Positions 27,829-35,752 of a stretch of DNA of 64,000 bases are shown piece after piece (position 1 is the first letter of the stretch; each line of letters starts with the position of its first letter). Below the pieces are notes generated by a model. That model was not told the DNA's origin and ran no database searches. It saw only the letters and a list, made by a program, of their open reading frames with translations. Position numbers and translations under genes: made by a program. Source of the stretch: Paenibacillus sp. V4I7 (GTDB taxonomy: Bacteria; Bacillota; Bacilli; Paenibacillales; NBRC-103111); the NCBI RefSeq assembly GCF_030817275.1, contig NZ_JAUSZD010000002.1:3410001-3474000 (forward strand), given 5' to 3'.

Positions 27829-27843
27829 TCACCGGCTTTTTTT
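27816..27843 (+). terminator. Bidirectional terminator
   Basis: Perfect palindrome AAAAAGCCGGTGA/TCACCGGCTTTTT with T-runs on both strands, just after the NlpC/P60 remnant and also 3' of the convergent S66 peptidase gene. Confidence 0.9.
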
Positions 27844-27877
27844 CGTTCTAGACAAGGGATTATGTGCAAAAAGTGCT

Positions 27878-28801
27878 CTAAGCTTTTACCGTTGGTTCAA
27901 GTACAGTAAGCCTGTTATTGTATGTATCAAGGTTTACGTTCGCTCCAATGGGGATTGCCGCTTTATAATACCCATGAGCTGTGCTTACGTTGGTCATGAG
28001 AGGTTTTCCTAGAGGAGCAATTACCCCATTTATCAAGTCGTTATAAGTCGTAGAATAAGAAATGGAGCAATTCGTGCATTGCCCCATGACCACACCGACG
28101 CAATCTTGAAATTTCCTTGCCATGATCAGATGAGTCAAATATCGGTAAATCACATTCGTTGCTTCGTGTGTCTCTTCTAGGACCAATATTTTTCCAGCTG
28201 TATCAATTTCGTATGGAGTTCCAAGTGTATCAACCAATGAAGCGATATTCCCCCCTACGATTGGACCTCTAACATTTCCTTTAATCAGGCCGGTCATCTG
28301 CATGCCGGGTGGGTTCTGAATCACTCTTGGGCTGCTGAGGGTTGATGTAGCTGAATAAAACTGGTTGAAGTTATACGCTGGTGTGCTCGTGCTAAAGTCA
28401 ATTAATAATAGACTTTGAAAAGTAATTAAGTTGGAAAATTGGTACAGGATATTTAATAAAATCGTGATATCACTGTATCCTGTTACGATTTTGGGATTGT
28501 TATTTATAATCGTATAATTTAGGTACGGCAAAATATCTTTGACCCCTGTCCCTCCTCTTGTAGGTAATATCATCTTCACACTGCGATTTTCAAACATACT
28601 CATAAGGTCTTCAGCACGCTGCTGTGCTGTTGAGGCAACAATGCCACCATAAGCATACGTATATTTCCCCACCACTACTTTGAATCCCATATTTTCAATT
28701 GTTCGAATTCTTTCATCAATCATATTTGCATCAAGCGGACTTCCTAAAGTAACAATTCCGATGGTATCACCCCTTTGTAAAATGGGGGGCTTTATAGCCA
28801 T
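27878..28801 (-). CDS. S66-family LD-carboxypeptidase (MccF/LdcA-like)
   Basis: 307-residue serine peptidase of family S66, which in other bacteria removes the terminal D-Ala from murein tetrapeptides or inactivates microcin C-like compounds. Visible: GDTIGIVTLGSPLD at the N-terminus, the nucleophile region GYSDIT (Ser in G-x-S-D), VLEE with the catalytic Glu, and a late His in STAHGYYKAAIPIG. Start 28801 follows AGGAGG; 26 in-frame upstream codons are rejected. No signal peptide, so cytoplasmic. Adjacent to the NlpC/P60 remnant, consistent with a wall-peptide theme. Confidence 0.85.
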   Translation of the reverse strand: MAIKPPILQRGDTIGIVTLGSPLDANMIDERIRTIENMGFKVVVGKYTYAYGGIVASTAQQRAEDLMSMFENRSVKMILPTRGGTGVKDILPYLNYTIINNNPKIVTGYSDITILLNILYQFSNLITFQSLLLIDFSTSTPAYNFNQFYSATSTLSSPRVIQNPPGMQMTGLIKGNVRGPIVGGNIASLVDTLGTPYEIDTAGKILVLEETHEATNVIYRYLTHLIMARKFQDCVGVVMGQCTNCSISYSTTYNDLINGVIAPLGKPLMTNVSTAHGYYKAAIPIGANVNLDTYNNRLTVLEPTVKA

Positions 28802-28905
28802 ACATATGCCTCCTACCAAAGAGAACTTATTCAATATTGGATCTACGTTGTAATCTCTCTGTTGCCTTATATGCTTCACACGAACTAATTATTACTTCAA
28901 CCGTT

Positions 28906-29826
28906 CTATATCCCCATCCCTACCGGAATAAACGCCGAAACCCTGTTCATTGCTTCCTGCTTTTGTTTATCTCCCACATGGGTGTAAATCTGTGTGGTCT
29001 GGATGCTCGCATGGCCAAGTAATTCCTGCAAAGTTCGGATATCCGTCCCTGCCAGAACCTGCATCGTGGCAAATGTATGGCGAAGCTTGTGACTTGAGAT
29101 CGACTTCCCTTGTAGTTCGGCATACTGCTTCTTCAGCACCTCGAAATGCTTCTCTGCAATCGTTTGAATCATACGAACACTAATTCGCCGGCCAAATTGA
29201 GAAACAAAAAAAGGCTGCTCCGCCGAGCTCCTTGTATCCATTCGTTCCATTAATGCTTTATTCAGAACTTTAACCAATTCGGCAGGAAGAGGGATGACAC
29301 GCCATTTTCGTCCTTTGCCGAACACCTGCAGCGTACTCGTTGAACGATTGAAATCAGCAATGTTTAGTCGATGCAGCTCACTTACACGTAAACCTGCATA
29401 ACTCATTAATAGAAACATGGCCACATTCCGGATCTGATACTTTCCCTCAATCGATTGTAAAAACACAGCAAGCAGCTGTTCGCTGAGAAACGTAGGAATT
29501 TGGTTTTTCTCGACCTTCGATTTCTTCACGTTTAGTGAAGGGTTGCTCTGCGCAATCTGGAGTTCGATCAGTGCCGCGAAAAATGTCCGAATTGAAGATA
29601 AATAGCGATTACGCGCGGCATCCCCTGCCCCGCCCTGTCGCATTTTTGTCAAAAAGCGCATGATATCAATTGCCTCAATCGTTGGCAATGATTTCTCAAC
29701 GCCGGAAAGGAATAACCGAACATCCCCTAAGTAAGCTTGTTGTGTTCGTTTCGTAAATCCCTGATCTTTCATCCATGAGTCAAATAGCTCCAAATACTCA
29801 TCATCATACTCGTACACTTGCCCCAA
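28906..29826 (-). CDS. Tyrosine recombinase, XerC/XerD-like
   Basis: 306-residue site-specific recombinase with an N-terminal SAM-like core-binding domain (residues 10–95) and a C-terminal catalytic domain. All catalytic residues are visible: Arg in GLRVSELHRL, Lys in VFGKGRKWRVIPL, His/Arg in SHKLRHTFAT, His in LLGHASIQTT, and Tyr in IYTHV. It stands alone with no adjacent att-like repeats, excisionase or phage gene, and a separate XerS is encoded at 39 kb. Its role is therefore open: a chromosomal Xer paralogue or a relic integrase. Confidence 0.88.
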   Translation of the reverse strand: MGQVYEYDDEYLELFDSWMKDQGFTKRTQQAYLGDVRLFLSGVEKSLPTIEAIDIMRFLTKMRQGGAGDAARNRYLSSIRTFFAALIELQIAQSNPSLNVKKSKVEKNQIPTFLSEQLLAVFLQSIEGKYQIRNVAMFLLMSYAGLRVSELHRLNIADFNRSTSTLQVFGKGRKWRVIPLPAELVKVLNKALMERMDTRSSAEQPFFVSQFGRRISVRMIQTIAEKHFEVLKKQYAELQGKSISSHKLRHTFATMQVLAGTDIRTLQELLGHASIQTTQIYTHVGDKQKQEAMNRVSAFIPVGMGI

Positions 29827-29892
29827 TCCTATTCACTCCGTCCGTTACAATCTAAGTTGCGTTAAATATAGATTTAGTGCAATTTTTTTGAC

Positions 29893-29963
29893 AGCAAAAA
29901 ACGGTCAATTAGTGCTTATCCCGTGTAATAAACAGCAGAATAACCTTATTAACCGTTTTTCTG
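29893..29963 (-). terminator. Possible long-hairpin terminator
   Basis: Inverted repeat AAAACGGTTAAT/ATTGACCGTTTT with a T-run on the minus strand, 3' of the YolD-like gene. The loop is long (about 40 nt), so function is uncertain. Confidence 0.35.
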
Positions 29964-29966
29964 GTC

Positions 29967-30218
29967 TTAATCCCGTGGGTATTCGACTTTCATAATATCC
30001 ATGAATGGAACTTTATCAATTTCACCATTCGTTTCCATATGTACTCTACCGGTCCGCGAATCCATTGTCGCTATAATCCCTCGAACACGTTCTTCACGCC
30101 CCCAAACCGTCAGAACAATCTCGGAGTTCTCCTGCTTCGCTTCGGACAATTGATTACCGATCTCTTCCAATACAAATTCATCCCGCGTTGGTCTTTTTGC
30201 TACTTTTGCCTTGGCCAT
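29967..30218 (-). CDS. YolD-like small protein
   Basis: 83 residues. The C-terminal part (VLTVWGREERVRGIIATMDS, then HMETNGEIDKVPFMDIMKVE) resembles the YolD-like family, which has an SH3-like fold and is often next to UvrX/DinB-type polymerases. No such polymerase is nearby here. The N-terminus is basic (AKAKVAKRPTRDEF). Function unknown; the family call is tentative. It is followed in the upstream direction by ywbE (24-nt gap), with which it probably forms an operon. Confidence 0.6.
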   Translation of the reverse strand: MAKAKVAKRPTRDEFVLEEIGNQLSEAKQENSEIVLTVWGREERVRGIIATMDSRTGRVHMETNGEIDKVPFMDIMKVEYPRD

Positions 30219-30242
30219 CTCACGTTCCCCCTGGATTATAAA

Positions 30243-30446
30243 TCACCTTGCCGGCGATAATATTTCTTTGACACGTCCAACCTGTCCATCTGCAAGTCTT
30301 ACTTTAATCCCATGCGGATGGGTAGGCGAGTTCGTTAATAAATCTTTGACAATTCCACGCGTTAACTTCCCGCTACGTTGGTCTTGCTTCAAAACAATAT
30401 TTACTTCAATACCTGGAATCACATCTTTGCGATTTTGGCCATTCAT
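30243..30446 (-). CDS. ywbE: YwbE family protein (DUF2196)
   Basis: 67-residue basic protein matching the B. subtilis YwbE family almost end to end: GIEVNIVLKQDQRSGKLTRG, then HPHGIKVRLADGQVGRV. The pattern suggests a small KOW/SH3-like beta barrel that could bind nucleic acid, but the family has no established function. First gene of a two-gene unit with the YolD-like gene. Confidence 0.85.
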   Translation of the reverse strand: MNGQNRKDVIPGIEVNIVLKQDQRSGKLTRGIVKDLLTNSPTHPHGIKVRLADGQVGRVKEILSPAR

Positions 30447-30619
30447 GCTGTGTAAGTCGCCTGCTTTCTTTCAATTGTGTGTTTTATTATACCATAGTTT
30501 TCCCCCATTCCCCATCAAGTTGCGTACATTTGCAAAACCCTTTACAACACCTTACTAATTCAATACGATTAACCTACATTATAAATTTCGAAGTCGTGAA
30601 CACAGAAAGAGAACCACTT

Positions 30620-30862
30620 ATGAGCCGATCATGGCCGTTACCTGACAAGTCATGGATCATGCGCCAAATCTGGAATGATTTACTCTTTGCTCATTGGCCC
30701 ATTCTATGTCCCATGGCCCTTACAATCGGCTGAAGCTTCAATCAACGTCAATACCCTCCCTAACTCCTTTGGGATCCAGTTGCCAGATACACCACCGCTT
30801 TTCCATTATGCTAAAAAGTTAAAAGTTAAAATCTGGGCACTCGAAAAGCTTCATCTTACATA
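30620..30862 (+). pseudogene. DUF2071 (YqjF-like) remnant, internal deletion
   Basis: An ATG at 30620 opens MSRSWPLPDKSWIMRQIWND, continuing LLFAHWP, a recognisable DUF2071/YqjF N-terminus. About 30 codons on, the frame shifts and the text becomes a family C-terminus: VPWPLQSAEASINVNTLPNS, then LPDTPPLFHYAKKLKVKIWA and LEKL to a stop at 30862. Around 150–180 residues of the usual ~240 are missing at a junction near 30690. Clear relic of a deletion; no product expected. Confidence 0.75.
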
Positions 30863-30901
30863 AAGCACGATAATCTTACTTCAAAGGTGCCAAAATGATA
30901 A

Positions 30902-30930
30902 TTAATGATATTAATATTTAATGTGACTAA
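30902..30930. promoter_or_regulatory. TTAATGATATTAA palindrome pair (copy B)
   Basis: Near-palindromic boxes TTAATGATATTAA (30902–30914) and TTAATGTGACTAA (30918–30930), spaced 16 nt, embedded in about 40 nt nearly identical to the copy at 11254–11295. It lies 128 nt upstream of the DUF3995 gene, between the DUF2071 remnant and that gene. Confidence 0.5.
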
Positions 30931-31057
30931 TTCATATAAAACCCACATTCTGATGACGTTTTTCCATCATTTCGCTCTTTTTCCTATTGAAAACAGCTTA
31001 ATTCAGTTAAAATAATGACAGAGATGGCATTCGTTCCCGAGAGGTTGTGATTCAAGG

Positions 31058-31480
31058 ATGATGATCAGTGGAATTTCTGTTTTCCTTTTATTTTGTATCG
31101 GAGGATTACATGTGTTCTGGGCATTTGGTGGTCAGTGGGGAAGCAGAGTTGCTATCCCTGCTACAAGCGGATTAGGAGAACAGACGTTTAAACCTGGCCC
31201 AATAGCCACTTTAATCGTAGCCATTCTCTTATTTAGCAGTGCGCTGCTACTGTCTATTCAAGGGGGCTTACTTCCAGTCCTCCCTTCATTTCCATGGGTT
31301 CAATGGGGCTGTTGGCTTTGTGTCTTCGTATTTGGACTCCGAGCAATTGGGGATTTTAAATATGTGGGTTTATTCAAGAGGGTCAAACAGACTCGTTTCG
31401 CTACATATGATACATTTTTGTTCACACCGCTTTGCTTATGGCTTTGCTTCACTTTTTATTTCACGCTCATTTATAACTAA
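31058..31480 (+). CDS. DUF3995 membrane protein
   Basis: 140-residue membrane protein with about four hydrophobic helices. The N-terminus with HVFWAFGGQWG, then a Pro-rich FKPGPIATLIVA and RAIGDFKYVGLFKR match DUF3995. Function unknown. Starts at ATG 31058 with no strong Shine-Dalgarno; AGAGGTTGTG lies upstream. Followed 134 nt later by an AraC regulator on the same strand, which could be co-transcribed. Confidence 0.75.
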   Translation: MMISGISVFLLFCIGGLHVFWAFGGQWGSRVAIPATSGLGEQTFKPGPIATLIVAILLFSSALLLSIQGGLLPVLPSFPWVQWGCWLCVFVFGLRAIGDFKYVGLFKRVKQTRFATYDTFLFTPLCLWLCFTFYFTLIYN

Positions 31481-31613
31481 TTCGCCTCTTCAAGCAATCA
31501 CTTTTTTTAAGCCATACTACATCAAATTTTTGTTGTCCTTTTTCTCAATTAAAAAGGTGCTTTTCACACTTTATCAACGATACCATGGAGCTTACACGGA
31601 GGGAATATACGAT

Positions 31614-32477
31614 ATGCCAAGATTCATGGACTATATGATCAGTCCTTATCCGCTTCGGATCATTTCATTGCCTATTGATTCCAGTAAATTAAAGCTGCAA
31701 TCCTTGATTATCCTCGCTGTTGGGCATCTTCCAGGCCGTATATCATTTCGAGTTCATGCAAAATTTACCAAATGGGCCTTCGTCTATATTGCCGGTGGAA
31801 AAGGCTCCTATCAAGTCGATGACGGCGCTGTTCAACACATTGAAAGCGGCAGTCTGTTTTTCCTTCGACCAGGAGCTGTATATAATTATGGACCTGATGC
31901 AGACGGTTATTGGGATGAGTATTACTTCACATTCGAGGGAAGCCGTATTGCGGATTGGCTCAGTAGTTGGCTTACACATGTGGATTTGGCGAAGCAGGTT
32001 GGGCATGAAGATGCCGCCCAGCACAATCGGATCGAACGCATCTTTATTCTCATGGAAAGCGGTGTACCCGATAATATCGACCGTGCTTCCTTACTGCTTG
32101 AATCCTTGCTTTTTGAATTTATTCTAAAAGATCAAGTACCGGCAGAAACGACAAAAACTCAGCAATTGATTGATCTCATGGCCGATCTCGGTGATTCGTT
32201 GTTCCAGCCCTTTGACGCGGCGCTTATCGCAAAACGCCACCATATGTCGCTTTCCACTCTCCGGAGGATCGTAAGCGAATATACCGGCTACCCACTTGGA
32301 GCCTATATTCACCGTTTGAAAATGGCTGCAGCTAAAAACATACTGCTGAATTCAGACGATACCATAAAGGAGATCGCAGATTCGCTTGGTTATAAAGATG
32401 TTTTTTACTTCTCACGTTTATTTAAGAAATACGTCGGTGTCTCCCCCCTTATTTATCGAAACAATATGCAGCTTTAA
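31614..32477 (+). CDS. AraC-family transcriptional regulator
   Basis: 287-residue regulator. Residues about 30–150 form a cupin-like AraC ligand-binding domain (GGKGSYQVDDGAV, GSLFFLRPGAVYNYGP). The C-terminal 100 residues are a double helix-turn-helix: AALIAKRHHMSLSTLRRIVS and TIKEIADSLGYKDVFYFSRL ending FKKYVGVSP. Pattern typical of sugar-responsive regulators. The start at 31614 follows GGAGGG by 10 nt; the open frame extends 125 codons further up, over the DUF3995 gene, but this is an overlap artefact. The target genes are not evident. Confidence 0.88.
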   Translation: MPRFMDYMISPYPLRIISLPIDSSKLKLQSLIILAVGHLPGRISFRVHAKFTKWAFVYIAGGKGSYQVDDGAVQHIESGSLFFLRPGAVYNYGPDADGYWDEYYFTFEGSRIADWLSSWLTHVDLAKQVGHEDAAQHNRIERIFILMESGVPDNIDRASLLLESLLFEFILKDQVPAETTKTQQLIDLMADLGDSLFQPFDAALIAKRHHMSLSTLRRIVSEYTGYPLGAYIHRLKMAAAKNILLNSDDTIKEIADSLGYKDVFYFSRLFKKYVGVSPLIYRNNMQL

Positions 32478-32518
32478 ATATGTTTACATAATTATAATTA
32501 TGTAAACATATTTTTTAT
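32476..32518 (+). terminator. Perfect 38-bp AT-rich palindrome after the AraC gene
   Basis: Two 19-bp arms (AAATATGTTTACATAATTA and its exact complement) with no spacer, ending in a T-run, overlapping the last bases of the AraC gene. It could act as a terminator despite having almost no GC, or as an operator: its core ACATAA-N6-TTATGT and flanking GTAAAC recur at 27406–27427. Confidence 0.55.
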
Positions 32519-32609
32519 ATAAAATAATCGTATCGTCCTAGTACGACTTGTCATATGACAGCATATGATAAAGTAGAAAGAAAATCTTCCTACGGGGAGG
32601 TGAATCTAA

Positions 32610-32891
32610 ATGACACTTACACTTACGGGTTGGATGCTCTATTCGATGTGGGTAGTTCTTGGTTTTATGGGGCTTAGCTTTTTACTAGGCTTATATAAAA
32701 CACTCAAAGCTGGAAGCTTCTCCAGCACTCTGATTCTGACTTATCTGCAAGATATGCTGTTCTATGTTTTCCCATTATTTTTAATTTCCAACATGATGTC
32801 CCTTGATCCAACAGGCTTCGTATTGTTAATTTCTTATTACATCGGCGCACTTGGACTTGTTCTCAAGTATCTGGCAGATTTCAAAAAGTAA
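32610..32891 (+). CDS. Small membrane protein, unknown
   Basis: 93 residues with three hydrophobic segments (about 8–28, 45–62, 68–88) and a Lys-ended cytoplasmic tail. Strong GGGGAGG ribosome binding site and a good terminator behind it support a real, monocistronic gene. I do not recognise a family. Confidence 0.75.
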   Translation: MTLTLTGWMLYSMWVVLGFMGLSFLLGLYKTLKAGSFSSTLILTYLQDMLFYVFPLFLISNMMSLDPTGFVLLISYYIGALGLVLKYLADFKK

Positions 32892-32945
32892 AATGTATCC
32901 GCATTCAAAGAATGCTATTATATGAGTTCATTTAAACACTAGAGC

Positions 32946-32979
32946 AAAAAAGGCTGCCGTCTGTAACGGTAGCCTTTTC
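32946..32979 (+). terminator. Terminator of the small membrane protein gene
   Basis: Stem AAGGCTGCCGT/ACGGTAGCCTT (one wobble) with a 5-nt loop and T-rich tail on the plus strand. Confidence 0.8.
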
Positions 32980-32999
32980 ATTTGGGAATACCTCTTCGC

Positions 33000-33026
33000 A
33001 AAAAAAAAAACTGAGGCTCCGCCTCA
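33000..33026 (-). terminator. Orphan minus-strand terminator
   Basis: Compact hairpin TGAGGC-GGA-GCCTCA followed by 11 T on the minus strand. The nearest upstream minus-strand gene ends 240 nt away and has its own hairpin, so this may end a separate small RNA. Confidence 0.7.
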
Positions 33027-33218
33027 AATCCTTTGACTAATGCATACATTTCGCGGATGAAGAAAGGCTAGGATTTTCTACCTCTATATTAAAATTGCCG
33101 GTACTCTATGAGATGGGCTAATTTTGTGAAAACTCAGATACAGACCTAAACCTTAGCGATCAGACTTACGCGGAGCGACGGGCTGTAAGCGCCTTTCGGC
33201 GCTTATCGGGTATTCTAC
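33027..33218 (-). ncRNA. Candidate small RNA or long 3' UTR
   Basis: No ORF of note. On the minus strand it begins after a weak terminator hairpin, contains a strong stem AAGCGCC/GGCGCTT at about 33187–33204, and ends at the 11-T terminator. No known RNA family was recognised. It could be an independent small RNA or a read-through 3' UTR of the DUF3892 gene. Confidence 0.3.
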
Positions 33219-33253
33219 ATAAAATAAGCAGCTTGCACCAGGGCAAACTGCTT
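33219..33253 (-). terminator. Weak terminator after the DUF3892 gene
   Basis: Minus-strand stem AAGCAGTTTGC/GCAAGCTGCTT with a short loop, followed by TATTTTATG; an imperfect T-tract. Confidence 0.45.
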
Positions 33254-33265
33254 CAGATAAGCTTT

Positions 33266-34033
33266 TTAAAAACGAGGTAAATTAGATAAATTGTTGCTTG
33301 GATCGCCATCCGGATAAGATCTTAGCGTTTTTTGACCTTCCCGATTCCTGCCCGTATTCACATCTTCAATCAGTCCTGCTTCTGTCATGGCAATGGCATT
33401 CGCAATATCAACCACCCTGCCATCTTGGAATTGAACCGCACTAATGCCGCCATCTCCATAATGGACGGATTGAATAATAGCTTTATTGGGGTCTATCGTG
33501 TGTGGACCTGCACCATACTGCGTTCCATCCCGCATAAAAGTGCCATATTGGGTTGGTTGGCCATTGGCACCATAGCCTGTATATCCCCCTTGAAAGCCTA
33601 CATTTCTCGCATCCGCATTGTTGATTCCCGTGTTTCGCTGGCCATATTCGGCATTCATGTTGCCTGAAGAACCTGGAACTGGCATTCCACCTTCGGATGT
33701 CTGAGTTCCATTGTTACGAGCTTGGGGAATAAATGACTGCTGCCCGCTTTGCCCAGCTTGCTGGTACATCTGCGTTGGAATCGGTTGACCATTCCATGCA
33801 AAATTCCCATTATGGATAGGTTCGACCGCATTGCTATAATTTTGAGATGGTTCAAGCTGTGTATTCGTCATACCAAACGGTTGATTCTGCATCATCGGTT
33901 GTTGCATCTGTTGCATCATCGGTTGTTGCGTCTGTTGCTGCATCGGTTGCTGCATCGGTTGCTGCATCTGTTGCTGCATCTGTTGCTGCATCTGTTGCTG
34001 CATCGGTTGTTGTCCACGTCGGCGTCGCGCCAT
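33266..34033 (-). CDS. Met/Gln-rich repeat protein with DUF3892 domain
   Basis: 255-residue protein starting MARRRRGQQPMQQQMQQQMQ. Residues about 8–50 are a low-complexity run of MQQQ/MQQP/MMQ units, encoded by 12-nt direct repeats. A Gln/Asn/Gly-rich disordered middle follows (to about residue 170), then a C-terminal DUF3892 domain (YGDGGISAVQFQDGRVVDI, ending RSYPDGDPSNNLSNLPRF). DUF3892 has no known function. The sticky N-terminal tail suggests a surface, coat or condensate-forming protein; this is inference. Start 34033 with AAAGGAG. Confidence 0.8.
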   Translation of the reverse strand: MARRRRGQQPMQQQMQQQMQQQMQQPMQQPMQQQTQQPMMQQMQQPMMQNQPFGMTNTQLEPSQNYSNAVEPIHNGNFAWNGQPIPTQMYQQAGQSGQQSFIPQARNNGTQTSEGGMPVPGSSGNMNAEYGQRNTGINNADARNVGFQGGYTGYGANGQPTQYGTFMRDGTQYGAGPHTIDPNKAIIQSVHYGDGGISAVQFQDGRVVDIANAIAMTEAGLIEDVNTGRNREGQKTLRSYPDGDPSNNLSNLPRF

Positions 34034-34119
34034 AGATATCAGCTCCTTTGTTAATTCTATAAAGCGGCTTCCACCTATAGCATGCGTCACCTATATGCAA
34101 CTTATCCCTATTAACCCAA

Positions 34120-34965
34120 TTAACGCCGAAGCCCCATCATATTGCCAGAAGCGTATCGCCGGAGTCCTGTGTAAAACAAATACATACCTCCCAAGCAAAG
34201 CAGGCCTGTCACGGCTATGGCACCTGATATAAAAGGAATGTCAACCTGTCGTAACAACCCAATTGGCAAGTAACTGATGAACCCTGCCGGCAACACCGTA
34301 AACAGTACGATTTTACCTAGCCCCCGAAATATGCTCGTTGGATATGTGGTGAATGTCAGAAGCCCATTATATAGCTGAAAACTCAACCCGTCTGAACTCC
34401 CTAACCAGAACGCAGGACAGTTCACAATAACCGTGAAAAATAAGAAAATCAGCGTCGATAACAGCAGCGCTAGACCAAATTTAAGAAAGCCTATCATCGA
34501 TTTATCTCCAAAAGTGACATAAATTAAAAGTGCGAATAAGACGTCCCCAATTGCACTTACCGACATGCGGCTAATGAGAACATGAAGCAGAACTGGCTTT
34601 GGTTGCGTTAAATAAATATCAAGCTGTCCGGTTGCGATCAGATTCGAAATGCGCATCGCATTACCGAAAAACGTAGCCATAACGCCGAAGCCGCCAGCCG
34701 CTACAGCCCAGAGCATCATCACATCCTGTAGTTCCCATCCATTCAATACAGGAAATCGGCCAAAATAAAGTCCCCAGAACACAATCCAAACCACATTATT
34801 GATAATCATCATACCGGCCGTGAGAAAGAAGCTCATCCGAAACTCCATGGCGCCAGCAAGATTAAGTTTCCAGCATTGCCAGACGAAACGAAGTAAACGC
34901 CTGAATTTACCTGGCTGTTCAAATTCACTAATGGGTGTCAATTTGCGGCTATCCACCATTAACAT
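34120..34965 (-). CDS. ABC-2 type permease (COG3694)
   Basis: 281-residue membrane protein with about six helices, of the PF06182 ABC-2 family (COG3694). The start (34965 or the ATG at 34959) lies inside the end of the other permease gene, without a clear ribosome binding site, so translation is likely coupled. Third and last gene of an ATPase–permease–permease operon. Substrate unknown. Confidence 0.82.
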   Translation of the reverse strand: MLMVDSRKLTPISEFEQPGKFRRLLRFVWQCWKLNLAGAMEFRMSFFLTAGMMIINNVVWIVFWGLYFGRFPVLNGWELQDVMMLWAVAAGGFGVMATFFGNAMRISNLIATGQLDIYLTQPKPVLLHVLISRMSVSAIGDVLFALLIYVTFGDKSMIGFLKFGLALLLSTLIFLFFTVIVNCPAFWLGSSDGLSFQLYNGLLTFTTYPTSIFRGLGKIVLFTVLPAGFISYLPIGLLRQVDIPFISGAIAVTGLLCLGGMYLFYTGLRRYASGNMMGLRR

Positions 34966-35752
34966 TGAGCTTTTTCACTCCTTTTCTATAGACCAATGAG
35001 ACAATTATGCCAATGATAACAACCCATATCAGCTGTGTGCAGATCATTCTTGGCAATTGAACTGCATCAAAGGTCACGGTTGTCTTGGCCGGGATGTAGA
35101 CAATGGCTTGAAACGGCAGCCAACGACCTACCTGCTGCAGCACGTCGGGAAATAACTCCAGAGGCATCAGCATGCCGCCAATCGTGAATAGAAATTTGTT
35201 GTATACGAACTCCAGCCCTCGTGTCTCCTCCACCCAAAAAGAGCTTAGCGCTAAAACCATATTCAACATGAAATTAACCGTGAAACCGCACAAAGCCACA
35301 ACTGGCAACCATAGTAACCCATAACCAAAATCAGGCGGACCAATAATGAGCAAACCTAACAAACCGCCAATCGCCGCGTTGACGAGAAACCGCATCGCAG
35401 CTTCGCTCATATATTCGACGTAGTGAAAGGCGACAAAGCTAACAGGACGGACGAATTTGAACACGATATCCCCGCTTTTCACTTCTTCCTCTACGCGTGT
35501 GCAGAGACTTGGACAGGCGAGGATCATCGATTCCGTTATTACGAGATACCACATGATCTGCTTGAAGCTGAAGCCTCCTATAGATTCCGTTCCTTCGCCA
35601 TGAAACGTTGCCTGCCATAGTTGAAGAAAAATATAAAGAATCAACAGCAGAAACAACGAGCGGATAAGAAAATCAGCCACATAAGCAAGTTGATTGCGAA
35701 GTGTGATTTTGCCGATAAAGACATATTTAACCGATTTTCTCCAGTTGTTCAT
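34949..35752 (-). CDS. ABC-2 type permease (COG4587)
   Basis: 267-residue PF06182-family permease with about six helices. Start 35752 is chosen at MNNWRKSVKYVF behind AAAGGAGAAAGG, which overlaps the ATPase gene by 26 nt; a 41-residue upstream extension lies entirely within the ATPase and is rejected. Motif-like GFTVNFMLNMVLALSSFW and ETRGLEFVYNKF loops match its family. Pairs with the COG3694 permease. Confidence 0.83.
   Translation of the reverse strand: MNNWRKSVKYVFIGKITLRNQLAYVADFLIRSLFLLLILYIFLQLWQATFHGEGTESIGGFSFKQIMWYLVITESMILACPSLCTRVEEEVKSGDIVFKFVRPVSFVAFHYVEYMSEAAMRFLVNAAIGGLLGLLIIGPPDFGYGLLWLPVVALCGFTVNFMLNMVLALSSFWVEETRGLEFVYNKFLFTIGGMLMPLELFPDVLQQVGRWLPFQAIVYIPAKTTVTFDAVQLPRMICTQLIWVVIIGIIVSLVYRKGVKKLNVNGG

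Noticed and set aside
28900..29900. Integrated element around the Xer-like recombinase
   Set aside because: No direct repeats, tRNA target, phage genes or boundary change in composition were visible.
31239..31613. Upstream extension of the AraC regulator reading frame (125 codons)
   Set aside because: It overlaps the DUF3995 gene in another frame; family length and a good GGAGGG site support 31614.
33180..33210. Hairpin AAGCGCC/GGCGCTT as a terminator
   Set aside because: It has no T-tract on either strand; kept only as part of the candidate small RNA.
33749..34054. Plus-strand ORFs rich in Leu/His or Val/Ala repeats
   Set aside because: They are the opposite-strand shadow of the MQQQ repeats in the DUF3892 gene.
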